Shown in pieces: positions 1-7,194 of a stretch of 15,908 nucleotides of DNA. A program made the translations under genes and the position numbers. The DNA is from Dehalococcoidia bacterium. Its GTDB lineage: Bacteria; Chloroflexota; Dehalococcoidia; UBA3495. The stretch is taken from positions 1 to 15,908 of the forward strand of contig JAPKDE010000041.1 in the NCBI GenBank assembly GCA_028822675.1. The letters are read 5' to 3'. The number at the start of each line of letters is the position of its first letter. The stretch's first letter is position 1. Below the pieces are notes generated by a model. That model was not told the DNA's origin. It saw only the letters and a program-made list of their open reading frames with translations, and ran no database searches.

Positions 1-324
1 GGCTTGAGAGGGTTCTTGGACCGGGTGATTGAACTGAGTGGCACGCCCAACCCTAACGTGAATGACTTCATAAAATGGTCAGGCCGAGGTACCCTCCGCG
101 AACTTCCGTTGTTCACGGGCACCCCGGCCCAAGTTGTCGATCAGATGGAGTCTTGGTTCAAGGCCGATGCCTGTGACGGCTTTGTTCTTGCCGCCACCCA
201 CATGCCCGGTGCCTATGAAGACTTCGTCAATCTTGTGGTCCCAGAGTTACAACGCCGGGGGCTGTTCCGAGAGGAATACACGGAAGGCACCCTGCGCGAT
301 AACCTGGAATTCGTGCGGCCTTAA
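1..324 (+). CDS. NtaA/DszA-type flavin-dependent monooxygenase, C-terminal fragment (5' partial)
   Basis: The frame is open from the first base to a TAA at 322-324, so only about the last 107 residues are present. The fragment matches the C-terminal end of the nitrilotriacetate/dibenzothiophene-sulfone monooxygenase branch of the luciferase-like (bacterial luciferase) superfamily: a 'GTPAQVVDQMESWF' helix, a 'DGFVLAATHMPGAYEDFV' strand-loop, then 'VVPELQRRGLFREEY' and 'TLRDNL' at the end. Family members use reduced FMN from a partner reductase to oxygenate small organic or organosulfur substrates; the substrate here cannot be read from the fragment. It ends 11 bp before the end of the convergent, interrupted frame on the minus strand. 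The TTG at position 4 is internal to the protein, not its start. Confidence 0.85.
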   Translation, partial: GLRGFLDRVIELSGTPNPNVNDFIKWSGRGTLRELPLFTGTPAQVVDQMESWFKADACDGFVLAATHMPGAYEDFVNLVVPELQRRGLFREEYTEGTLRDNLEFVRP

Positions 325-335
325 TAACCGGCGGG

Positions 336-950
336 TTAGCTGATTGGGTATTTGATCGTCAGGACCGGCCGGTTTTATTGCGATTCGTTCTTTCTGCTAT
401 CGAAGCGTTTTGTGGCCCGGTTTCCGGTCTCGTCGCCCAAGACCAGCCAACCAAAGTTGCTGTCGGGGTTATCAAGCCAGCTTTGGACATCAGCCACCAG
501 CGCACTGGTTGAGCTCCATGTATAGCTGCCGATCTCTCCAACCACGGCGGTTGCACTCGCATCCGAGGTGAAGTCGCCACCGGCTTCGTCCCATAGCTGA
601 GAACCCAAAATACTATCAGTCCAGGTAACATCTCCGCTTACGGCTGAGATTCTGGCACCCTCGTTGCCGGATCCTTGCCCAACGCCTTCTTGCCAGTCAG
701 TTAAGACTTGGTGTAATCCAATATCAATGTCACCAGCCAGAGACCGTGACATGTTGAGTGTCAACGACGCTCCAGTGATCGTTACTCCGGCGGGAACCTG
801 TCCGGCAACGTCAAAGGCGTACAACCCTCTCCTCACTAAGGACCCGCCGGTCTGTCCGGAAAAGACCCATTGTCCAGCGCCGTTTTTGAACTCGCCGCCG
901 GACGTCTTGTAAAGGGTGTCGTCTTTGAGTGCCCTCAATGTCAGTTCTGC
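336..950 (-). pseudogene. DNRLRE-type beta-sandwich domain, cut from the upstream lipoprotein by in-frame stops
   Basis: This stretch encodes a roughly 190-residue DNRLRE/CBM96-like extracellular beta-sandwich. Recognisable pieces are 'KDDTLYKTSGGEFKNGAGQW', 'RRGLYAFDVAGQVPAGVTI', 'LHQVLTDWQEG', 'VADVQSWLDNPDSNFGWLVL' and 'KRFDSR'. It is in the same frame as the COG4315 lipoprotein upstream, separated only by TAG at 951-953. The first strand (AELTLRALKDDTLY) begins in the codon right after that stop and before the first possible start, a TTG at 936-938. A second in-frame stop, TAA at 375-377, is followed in frame by 'NRPVLTIKYPIS' and a final TAA at 336-338; 'RPVLTI-Y' is the usual last strand of this domain. 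There is no signal peptide and no convincing SD at the TTG. I read it as the 3' part of a once-fused surface protein. A separately translated 375-938 product of 187 residues is the alternative. Confidence 0.7.
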
Positions 951-2216
951 CTACTCGGATAGGGAAATCATGAACCAAACATCGCCGCGGTTTTGTCCCA
1001 TAGTATCTCCGGGTTTTTCATCGGCGGCAAAGTAATACAGAGGGTCGCCGTTATATGTGACCTGAGTTAAGGCGTCTTCGCGGTCTATCGTCCCCAGCAG
1101 CGGGCTGGAGACTCCTTCTCCGGCCACCGGGTCGGCAATGGTTATCAGTGGAGGCCAGGCTAAAGCACAACCGCCCGAGCAATTCGACACGTTGGGCTCG
1201 TCTCTGGTGTAGAGATAGAGACTGCGTCCAGCAGCGTCAGTCAATATTGAGCCTAAGTCTGCGTTGATCGTCGAGTTGACCGGAGCGTTGGTGTAGACAG
1301 CACTGCCATCGGTAGTGACTTCAAACGAGACGCCACCACGGTCTTGGCCATTGGTATCACCGGGTTTCTCATCGGCGGCGAAGTAGTACAAGGGCCAGCC
1401 GTTGTAGGTGACCTGGCTAGAGCCGTCGCCACGGCTAATCGTGCCGATTCTGGCTTCGTCCAAGCCCGTGCCTGTAATTGGGTCATTCACAGTGACCGAG
1501 GGAGGCCAGGCTAGAGCGCAGCCACCAGCGCAGTTGGAAACGTTGCGCTCATCTTTGGTGTAGAGGTAAAGGGCGTTGCCGCTGAGGTCAGTCAGGATAT
1601 TTCCCAGCGCAGCGGTTTCGCTGATTACCACGGATGCGGCAGTTCGGATTGGCGCGCCGTCAGGTGATACCAGGAACCAGACGTCTCCCCGGTCTTGCCC
1701 CAGGGTGTCGCCGGAATTTAGGACGCTTGCGAAGTAGTAAAGAGGCTTGCCGTTGTAGGTGACCTGATTTGAGCCATCAGCGCGTTCGATGCTGGACACA
1801 CGCTCGAGGTCGAGCCCATCACCGGCTAGCGTATTCTCTAGTGTCAGCAGGGGCGGCCATGCCTCGGCGCAACCGCCAGAACAGTTTGAGACGTTGCGTT
1901 CGTCATTGGTGAACAAGTACAGGGACATGCCCTCGGCGTCCACCAAGTGTAGGCCAGACGTCCCTTCGTTGCTGAGTACCATGCTGGCGTCGGTAATCTC
2001 CATCACCGGATCCGGCGCGCTTGTCGGATCCGGAACAGAAGTCGCCGCAGGCGGTGGCGGGGTATTTGTGGCTGATGGCTGGGGAACTGCAGTGGGATCA
2101 TCCCCGCCGCAGGCAGCAATCAAAAGAGGAACCAACAGGCCCATCAATATCAGGAACAGACCCAAACGGGGTCTGGAGTTTTTAATCGAACTAGGGAACC
2201 AGGGAATACCGAGCAT
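951..2216 (-). CDS. Secreted lipoprotein with three COG4315 (Lipoprotein_15) repeats
   Basis: A 421-residue lipoprotein. The start is ATG at 2214-2216 because GAGGAG sits 7 nt upstream; a longer frame to 2276 lacks support. A positive/hydrophobic signal (residues 15-35) ends in lipobox IAAC with Cys36 as the lipidated residue. A Thr/Pro/Ala-rich linker (41-70) precedes three units of about 117 residues, with their YLFT/YLYT motifs at residues 100, 217 and 334. Each unit has 'NVSNC-GGCA-AWPP', then 'QVTYNG-PLYYFA', then 'GDT-GQ-RG-V-F', which is the COG4315 family of predicted lipoproteins (Yx(FWY)xxD motif) of unknown biochemical function. Two cysteines per unit could form a disulfide. It lies 101 bp downstream of the anti-sigma gene on the same strand, so it is a likely target of that ECF system. 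Its frame continues past the TAG at 951-953 into a DNRLRE domain, so the original protein was probably longer. Confidence 0.9.
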   Translation of the reverse strand: MLGIPWFPSSIKNSRPRLGLFLILMGLLVPLLIAACGGDDPTAVPQPSATNTPPPPAATSVPDPTSAPDPVMEITDASMVLSNEGTSGLHLVDAEGMSLYLFTNDERNVSNCSGGCAEAWPPLLTLENTLAGDGLDLERVSSIERADGSNQVTYNGKPLYYFASVLNSGDTLGQDRGDVWFLVSPDGAPIRTAASVVISETAALGNILTDLSGNALYLYTKDERNVSNCAGGCALAWPPSVTVNDPITGTGLDEARIGTISRGDGSSQVTYNGWPLYYFAADEKPGDTNGQDRGGVSFEVTTDGSAVYTNAPVNSTINADLGSILTDAAGRSLYLYTRDEPNVSNCSGGCALAWPPLITIADPVAGEGVSSPLLGTIDREDALTQVTYNGDPLYYFAADEKPGDTMGQNRGDVWFMISLSE

Positions 2217-2317
2217 GTTGTTTCTCCTCAAATAAATGGTAGTGGGTAACATGAGGCCTCGTCTTAATCGGGCCAACCCTTACTACGGAGGAGGAAACGC
2301 TATGGATCAAATTTCCG

Positions 2318-3094
2318 TTAAGAAGAAGTCAGTGGGATGTCAATGAGCGGCAAACTATCAAGCACGGACGCCGACTTGCCGGTCGACATGGTTACTTCCA
2401 GTTTTCCGAGCTGGTTTGGATCCCCATCCAGTATCAACCACATCGCGTTGTCATAACGCCACATCTTGCGGACTGATACCTCGCCGTCGTCACGGGTCAT
2501 GCGTGCCTGATAGACCGTCTGGTCGTCTTCCGGCAGACCCCAGACCAGTAAACAAGCAGCTCCGAATTCCGGAGAGTAGGCCAGCGTGCCCGCTGCTCCG
2601 GCGGCCACACCGCTGCCGTTGAACCGCCACCATTGGTCGGCCTGGGCCATAATCTCTATTCCGTCATACGTGAGCCCCAACCGGCGCTGCGCAGATGAAA
2701 GATCGTCATCGGTCTGGGATCCCCAGACTGACACCACAGCCAGCGCAATCGCAAGAACAGTGATGACTGCAGCAACCGGTAGCGGCCAGAGGACGGGCCT
2801 CCGCCACCAAGGGGCGCGCCTAGGTTGTTTTGAATCTTGTTTTGAACCGCTGCCAAGCATCGCCGTTTGCGGTGCAGCCGATGCGGATGCCATGGTCCGC
2901 GCACGTAGATCGGGTGCAGGCTCAACTTCGTCTGCAGATTGGGAAAGACCGTCAACGGCCAAAAGCAGGCCGGCAACATCGTCTTGGCATTCAGGACATG
3001 AGGCTAAATGAGCTACAAATAACTGAAGATCGTCAGTGTCCAGCGCTGCGAGGGCGTAACCGGCGGCAAGGCCAGAAAGTTCATCATGGCTCAT
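2318..3094 (-). CDS. RskA-like transmembrane anti-sigma factor with HxxxCxxC zinc motif
   Basis: A 258-residue anti-sigma factor. The N-terminal cytoplasmic domain carries the zinc-associated motif H29-xxx-C33-xx-C36 (HLASCPEC) typical of ZAS/anti-sigma domains that hold an ECF sigma factor inactive. After a basic linker (PRRAPWWRRP) one membrane segment spans roughly residues 101-124. The C-terminal 130 residues resemble the extracytoplasmic RskA domain, including 'YDGIEIMAQ', 'AYSPEFGAACLLVWGLP', 'YDNAMWLILDGDPNQLG' and 'KLEVTMSTG'. The start ATG (3092-3094) overlaps the sigma gene's stop by 11 bp and has GGAGG about 9 nt upstream, indicating translational coupling. By family precedent, signal-triggered regulated proteolysis would release the sigma factor; the signal is unknown. 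Confidence 0.9.
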   Translation of the reverse strand: MSHDELSGLAAGYALAALDTDDLQLFVAHLASCPECQDDVAGLLLAVDGLSQSADEVEPAPDLRARTMASASAAPQTAMLGSGSKQDSKQPRRAPWWRRPVLWPLPVAAVITVLAIALAVVSVWGSQTDDDLSSAQRRLGLTYDGIEIMAQADQWWRFNGSGVAAGAAGTLAYSPEFGAACLLVWGLPEDDQTVYQARMTRDDGEVSVRKMWRYDNAMWLILDGDPNQLGKLEVTMSTGKSASVLDSLPLIDIPLTSS

Positions 3095-3659
3095 TAGTTG
3101 AGCCTCCTAGTCCCAGTTCTTCCAATAGACTGCGTAATTTGGCCATCCCAATACTGATACGACCTTTAACCGTGCCCAGTGGAATCCCCGTAGATTTGGA
3201 GATTTCCCGCTGTGTGTAACCATCAAAATAGGCCAGTTGAATCGCCTCTCGCTGTTCCTTTGGTACCTGGTCCAAGCATTCCCTGATTGAATCACCGTCC
3301 AGAGTGTTTACAAACTCGGCCCAGGTATCATTGGGGGCCTCTGGCATCCGTTCCAATTCCAAAGGTAGTTCCCGTGGTGTAATGCCCCGGCGCTTGCGAC
3401 CAATGTCTATTGATCTGTGATGCACCACAGCCATAATCCAGGTTCGGGCCGACCCCCGGGAGTTGGAAAATGAGCCTGCCCGCCGCCAGATATTGATGAA
3501 CGACTCTTGGACCGCGTCCTCAACTGCGTGCACGTCTCCCAACATACGGTAAGCAAGCGAATAGGCTACTTTCCCGTAGCGGTCGTAGAGGGCACCTAAG
3601 GCTTCCTCATTGCCCGCATAGAGGAGCTGTAGCAACAATTCGTCTGTTAGTTCTTCCAT
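3084..3659 (-). CDS. ECF-family RNA polymerase sigma factor
   Basis: A 191-residue group IV (ECF) sigma-70 factor. Region 2 covers roughly residues 14-90 (ALYDRYGKVAYSLAYRML, then AVEDAVQESFINIWRRA for -10 recognition and ARTWIMAVVHHRSIDIGRKRR). Region 4 covers roughly 130-178 with the helix-turn-helix 'YTQREISKSTGIPLGTVKGR'. There is no sigma1.1 or region 3, as expected for ECF. I chose ATG at 3657-3659; the preceding TTG at 3660-3662 is possible and neither has a strong SD. The 3' end overlaps the RskA-like anti-sigma gene by 11 bp. Pairing with an RskA-type partner suggests a SigK/ECF19-like arrangement, which is inference. It probably drives this operon and other envelope genes. Confidence 0.93.
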   Translation of the reverse strand: MEELTDELLLQLLYAGNEEALGALYDRYGKVAYSLAYRMLGDVHAVEDAVQESFINIWRRAGSFSNSRGSARTWIMAVVHHRSIDIGRKRRGITPRELPLELERMPEAPNDTWAEFVNTLDGDSIRECLDQVPKEQREAIQLAYFDGYTQREISKSTGIPLGTVKGRISIGMAKLRSLLEELGLGGSTNEP

Positions 3660-3708
3660 CAAGTTCTACGCAAACAACCAAGTATTTGGATCAAAACCTG
3701 CAATTAGT

Positions 3709-3737
3709 ATCATGAAATCGAATTGAGTTAGGGTCAA
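3709..3737 (-). promoter_or_regulatory. Candidate housekeeping promoter of the sigma/anti-sigma operon
   Basis: Reading the minus strand there is TTGACC (3732-3737), a 17-nt spacer, then CATGAT (3709-3714), which matches the TATAAT consensus at four of six positions. This would place initiation about 43 nt before the sigma-factor ATG. No GGAAC/CGTC-type ECF motif was seen here, so autoregulation is not supported by the sequence. Confidence 0.35.
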
Positions 3738-3791
3738 ACCAATAACCCAGTGTCTCTAAATCTTCGGGCATCATATCAGACCGCCAATATG

Positions 3792-3797
3792 TATAAT
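3792..3797 (+). promoter_or_regulatory. Candidate -10 box upstream of the MaoC-like pair
   Basis: A perfect TATAAT lies 54 nt before the ATG at 3852. No good -35 hexamer is visible at the right distance. If used, transcription starts near 3804, which would exclude the upstream start codons at 3750 and 3789 and supports the 3852 start, which has its own SD. Confidence 0.4.
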
Positions 3798-3851
3798 GCG
3801 GATGCCAAGCACGAAATTGGCACCAGATTCGCCAGAGAGGATGCATTCAAC

Positions 3852-4271
3852 ATGGCCGAGGCTGAAAACAAGATTGAACTGGACTGGGACGCATTAGAGG
3901 TTGGCGAGACGTTCGAGAAGTTTGAATACCTGCTGACTCAAGAGATGATTGACACTTATCGGAAGGGCGTGATGGACTCGGAAGCGAGCTTTCCGACCAT
4001 CGCCCACAAAGTGGACGTACGCCAGTACAACGACAGATATACCGACGCCGGGTCGGTAAACGCTCGTTGTGCCTTCCATTGCTACAACCCGCCAAAGGCC
4101 GGCAAGAAACTGACCGTGACTGCTTGGATTGCGGACAAATATCTGAGACGCGGCAAGAACTATATCGTGACCGAGGCTGTGTCCGTTGACGAAGACGGAA
4201 AACTCATCGATCGCGTTATCACTCATGAACTCAAGCAACCATCGGAGGTGGGCAAGAAATGGGGAGGGTAA
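3852..4271 (+). CDS. MaoC-like hotdog dehydratase subunit, first of a pair
   Basis: A 139-residue protein of the FAS1-like/MaoC N-terminal dehydratase type. It starts with 'IELDWDALEVGETFEKFEYLLTQEMIDTY', the typical N-terminal strand and helix of these hotdog-fold half-domains. It continues with 'DVRQYNDRYTD' and a beta-rich C-terminal half ('PPKAGKKLTVTAWIADKYLRRGKNYIVTEAVSVDEDG', read here as separate strands). The frame is open back to 3750, but ATG 3852 has AGAGAGG ending 11 nt upstream and lies downstream of a TATAAT. It overlaps the next gene by 13 bp, so the two products probably form a heteromer. MaoC-like enzymes hydrate enoyl-CoA thioesters; the substrate is unknown here. Confidence 0.8.
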   Translation: MAEAENKIELDWDALEVGETFEKFEYLLTQEMIDTYRKGVMDSEASFPTIAHKVDVRQYNDRYTDAGSVNARCAFHCYNPPKAGKKLTVTAWIADKYLRRGKNYIVTEAVSVDEDGKLIDRVITHELKQPSEVGKKWGG

Positions 4272-4714
4272 TTAGAAATTACGAAGACGGCGATGACATA
4301 ACGCCTCTGGTAAAAAAAATGACTCAGGAAGCCATCAACCTTTTTGAGGGCAGCTCCGGACACACCGGTCCTTCTCAATTCACCGACGAAGCCGCTGCCA
4401 AAGAAGTGCTCGGTACCGAGGGTACTTTGGCTTCAGGCCGTATGTCTCTCACGTTTGCCATTGAGATGTTGCGCCGACACTTCGGTTCTGAGGTGTTTAA
4501 CCACACAGGCACCGTGGACCTCAGGTTTCTGCGACCGGTCCGCCCCGGCGACACGGTTACTTTTACCGGAAAAGTCTCCGGCACCACCAAAGAGGCCAAT
4601 GGCAGCCGTGTCTCGGTGGACATTGAGGTAACTAACCAGAAGGGCAACACCACAGGAGTGGGACAAGGCAGCGCCATTGTTCCCAACGCCTTTCTGCCGC
4701 CAGAAGACCTATAA
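4259..4714 (+). CDS. MaoC-like hotdog dehydratase subunit, second of a pair
   Basis: A 151-residue hotdog-fold protein whose ATG lies inside the previous gene (13-bp overlap), with GGGCAAGAA upstream and no strong SD, consistent with translational coupling. 'LASGRMSLTFAIEMLRRHFG' is the long central hotdog helix. 'GTVDLRFLRPVRPGDTVTFTG' followed by 'VSVDIEVTNQKGNTTGVGQG' is the standard MaoC strand pattern. The catalytic 'SGD-NP-H-D' segment appears as 'SGHTGPSQFTDE', so the usual Asp and His look replaced. It may bind acyl-CoA without catalysis, or use other residues. It ends 24 bp before a strong terminator. Confidence 0.82.
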   Translation: MGRVIRNYEDGDDITPLVKKMTQEAINLFEGSSGHTGPSQFTDEAAAKEVLGTEGTLASGRMSLTFAIEMLRRHFGSEVFNHTGTVDLRFLRPVRPGDTVTFTGKVSGTTKEANGSRVSVDIEVTNQKGNTTGVGQGSAIVPNAFLPPEDL

Positions 4715-4738
4715 CCTAAATTTACTAGTCTAGACGCG

Positions 4739-4774
4739 AAAAGACCCCGGTCCATAGCGGACCGGGGTCTTTTT
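4739..4774 (+). terminator. Bidirectional intrinsic terminator between convergent genes
   Basis: A perfect 15-bp inverted repeat (arms 4739-4753 and 4759-4773) with a 5-nt loop. The GC-rich core (GACCCCGGTCC) is flanked by A's on the left and a run of five T's at 4770-4774. It ends the MaoC pair on the plus strand, and the A-rich left arm gives a U-tract for the minus-strand gene that ends at 4812. Confidence 0.95.
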
Positions 4775-4811
4775 ATTCTGCTGAATACTGAAAGCTATTA
4801 CCTGACGGCTT

Positions 4812-5992
4812 CTAGCCCCAGCGTGGAGACTCGTCCGGGTTGATCCCAAGTACGGTCTTTCCGACGAATTCCATGGTTAGTGTATTGTTTGCCGGGTGAA
4901 TCTTGACCAGGCGGGCGTCGCGCCACAGGCGTTCAAACCCAGCGGCCTTGAAGATGCTGCCACCTCCCTGTAGGTCCATGGCGGCGTCCACTACTCTCCA
5001 AGTGCCGTCAGCGGCGTGGCACTTGGCAGCGATCAACTTCAGAGGCCAGGCGTGCCCGTGGTCAACACCATCGGACCAATCCTGGGCAATCCGGTCTATG
5101 TGGGCGCCAACGCCTTCCATATCAATGACCATTTCGGCAATCGCATGTTGTACTTCAGGGTGATACGCCATGGTCCGGGAGATCGCCATGGACTTTTTGC
5201 CCTTAACGGCCTCGATCGTCTCGTCCAGCACCCGTTGGGCATTGCCGTAGTACACGTTGGAGAATCCTATCAGTGCTCAGGCGAAGATACCGAGCACGAA
5301 CAGGTCAACACCGCCGGCACCTGGGTCCACAACACGAGTGACGTACTGGTCGGGTATAAACGCTCCGTCTAAGATGGTGTCATGGCTCTGAGTGGCCCGC
5401 ATTCCCACCGTATCCCAGGTCTTTTTAACGGTGTAGCCACTGCTGTCGCGGGGCATGAAGGCATGGACGATTTTGGGCGCGGCGGGGTCCGAATTATCCA
5501 TGCCGTGCAGGCCCAAGAATGTCCAAACTGGACTCAGGCTGCCAAACATCTTGTGGCCGGTGAACTTGTAACCGCCGTCCACTTTCTCTGCCTTGGTGGT
5601 GGAGAGCAGTAGAGGAAGGTCATTTCCGACTTCACCGTGTCCGGCAGCGAACACAACGCCGTTAGCGGCTTCTTTTAGCATCCACTCGGTGGACTTATCT
5701 CCGCTGCGCCAGACGTCGGCGGCCAGGCCAGTCCAATAGAAGTGCATGTTCACCGCCAGGGCGGTGGGGGCGGCGTGGTAGGCCAATCGGCGCTGCTACT
5801 GGCCGATCTCAGCTAGGGTCATGCCGAGTCCGCCAGTTCTTTGGGAACGGCAGACAAGAGATAGCCGGCTTCTTTTAGTTGTTTGAAATCCTCATCAAAG
5901 AATACGTTGTCCCGGTCGTAGCCAGGCGCTCGCTCTTTACATCCCTGGAGTATTGCCTCGTTTAATACAGATGTCAGATGAGGTGTGGTCAT
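4812..5992 (-). pseudogene. Acyl-CoA dehydrogenase family pseudogene (one frameshift, two in-frame stops)
   Basis: Three consecutive minus-strand frames together spell one acyl-CoA dehydrogenase of about 390 residues. The N-terminal helical part starts at ATG 5990-5992 (MTTPHLTSVLNEAI) and runs to 'SAVPKEL'. A one-base loss in a G run near 5833-5835 then shifts the frame (…KEL / GGLGMTLAEIGQ). In the new frame TAG at 5796-5798 interrupts '…EIGQ-stop-QRRLAYHAAPTALA'. The middle domain is well preserved ('FAAGHGEVGND', 'GGYKFTGHKMFGSLSPVW', 'VGMRATQSHDTILDGAFIP'). TGA at 5277-5279 falls where a Trp codon is likely ('LGIFA-stop-ALIGFSNVYYG'). The C-terminal helical domain then runs to TAG at 4812-4814. 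Three lesions mean no full-length product. The intact gene would have been an FAD-dependent dehydrogenase or monooxygenase of unknown substrate. Confidence 0.9.
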
Positions 5993-6274
5993 AATTGTTT
6001 CTCGCAAGATTTGTTATTGAAATAATTTGTGGATACGATTCTAATCCGTGTTTTGTAACCGGTTTGCACACTGCTAACAGTCCCCTCTGATGCAATGTGA
6101 GTCGATGATGATTCACATTTTGTACTAATTAACGTTGCCCGATTAGTTCAACTTATGGAGTTATTCTAGGGGCAAGATTCTTTAGAACATTGTTGCACCG
6201 CAGCATGAATGGTTTTTGGAATCAGTACACCCCTCAAGATTGCCATTTTGTTATAGCTAATTAAGGCTATGCGC
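5993..6274. other. AT-rich intergenic region with an inverted repeat
   Basis: No credible gene in these 282 bp on either strand. It is AT-richer than its surroundings. It holds an inverted repeat at 6094-6119 and a 7-bp inverted repeat (AATTAAG 6259-6265 / CTTAATT 6274-6280) spanning the AraC stop codon. The latter lacks GC and a U-tract, so it is a poor terminator. Confidence 0.5.
6094..6119. promoter_or_regulatory. Inverted repeat, candidate operator upstream of the acyl-CoA dehydrogenase pseudogene
   Basis: Arms AATGTGAGTC (6094-6103) and GATTCACATT (6110-6119) match at 9 of 10 positions around a 6-nt spacer, about 100 bp upstream of the dehydrogenase ATG. The TGTGA/TCACA halves recall CRP/FNR-family sites, but the 12-nt gap between those halves is not the canonical 6. 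A regulator binding site is plausible but unidentified. Confidence 0.35.
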
Positions 6275-7051
6275 TTAATTGTCAGATGAAAAATATCGTC
6301 CTGGCGTGATGCCCAAAGTACGCCGAAACATGGATATGAACGCACTGGGGTTTTCATAGCCAACTTCAAGGGCAACCGATGTCACTGCCTCTCCCTCTGC
6401 CAACCGCATCAGACCTTTCAATAGTCGGGCCTGCTGTTGCCAATGGCGAAAGGTCATGCCCGTTTCTGCCGGAAAAAGCCTGGCCAGTGTCCTGGGACTA
6501 GCTCCGGCGTGCCTCCCCCACTCCTCTAGAGTGCGCGAATCGGCCGGGTTTTCGCGAATGGCGGTTGTGATTTGCTTCAGGCGGGAATCAGTGGGTTCTG
6601 GCAGGTGCAGCGGCATTACCGGTGACCTGCGAATCTCACTCAAGATTAGATCCATGATACGGCCGTCCCTGCCGGTAACGTCATAGAGTTGCGGCGCTTC
6701 TGCGGCGGTCATTATGAGTTCACGTAGCAATGGAGTCACACCCACCACACCACAGTCAGTGGGTAGTTCTGCTGCAGGTTCGTCTCTGACGTAGACACTA
6801 CGCATGGAGAACTGCCCGGCAGATTCTATCTGGTGTTCCACCCTGGCCGGAATCCAGACTCCCCGGTGTTGCGGGACGACCCACACGCCCTGTTTGGCGG
6901 TTACTTTCACCACGCCAGCACAGGCGTAAACCAACTGGCCTCGACCGTGCCAATGGTTATTTGACGCATACCCAGAAGGGTATTCAGACGCCCGGACGAC
7001 TACCATCCGGTCAATGTCCTCGCCGTAGGAATCATGTTCATCAGACTGCAT
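6275..7051 (-). CDS. AraC-family regulator, NimR-like (cupin plus HTH)
   Basis: A 258-residue AraC/XylS-family regulator. The N-terminal cupin-type sensor (roughly 20-95) has 'HWHGRGQLVYACAGVVKVTA' and 'WVVPQHRGVWIPARVEHQI', the pattern of E. coli NimR (YeaM) and relatives. The C-terminal double HTH (roughly 160-258) has 'TLEEWGRHAGASPRTLARLF' and 'VTSVALEVGYENPSAFISMF', ending 'LGITPGRYF'. The start is ATG 7049-7051, with AGGAC 4-8 nt upstream; an ATG at 7084 adds 11 residues but has no SD. It is divergent from an MFS transporter at 7195, the same arrangement as NimR and the NimT exporter, so it probably controls that gene. The effector is unknown. Confidence 0.88.
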   Translation of the reverse strand: MQSDEHDSYGEDIDRMVVVRASEYPSGYASNNHWHGRGQLVYACAGVVKVTAKQGVWVVPQHRGVWIPARVEHQIESAGQFSMRSVYVRDEPAAELPTDCGVVGVTPLLRELIMTAAEAPQLYDVTGRDGRIMDLILSEIRRSPVMPLHLPEPTDSRLKQITTAIRENPADSRTLEEWGRHAGASPRTLARLFPAETGMTFRHWQQQARLLKGLMRLAEGEAVTSVALEVGYENPSAFISMFRRTLGITPGRYFSSDN

Positions 7052-7194
7052 GTTTGTCCTGTTTGAGGTATTTTTTGTCTGCATGTCGATAGATTGTACT
7101 TGCCGCTCTAGATATACTCAACGAGGATTTTTAACCTTGCTTTTTCTAATATAGGTTTGGATCGTGGAATTGAAGTTAAATTTGAGGCATAGCT

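Noticed and set aside
1789..2235. Plus-strand 148-codon open frame antisense to the lipoprotein
   Set aside because: Shadow of the minus-strand gene, Pro/Ser-rich with no domain and no SD.
2302..2346. Plus-strand 14-codon frame with an excellent SD (GGAGGAGG, 7 nt before ATG)
   Set aside because: Too short to support, antisense to the anti-sigma 3' end, no family resemblance; the purine run is probably incidental.
375..5798. A reassigned stop codon (TAG or TAA read as Gln) to explain the interrupted frames
   Set aside because: TAG ends the MFS (8422), F420-type, TfoX-like and dehydrogenase genes, and TAA ends the MaoC, AraC, anti-sigma and amidase genes, all at expected C-termini. A frameshift and a TGA are also present in the acyl-CoA dehydrogenase.
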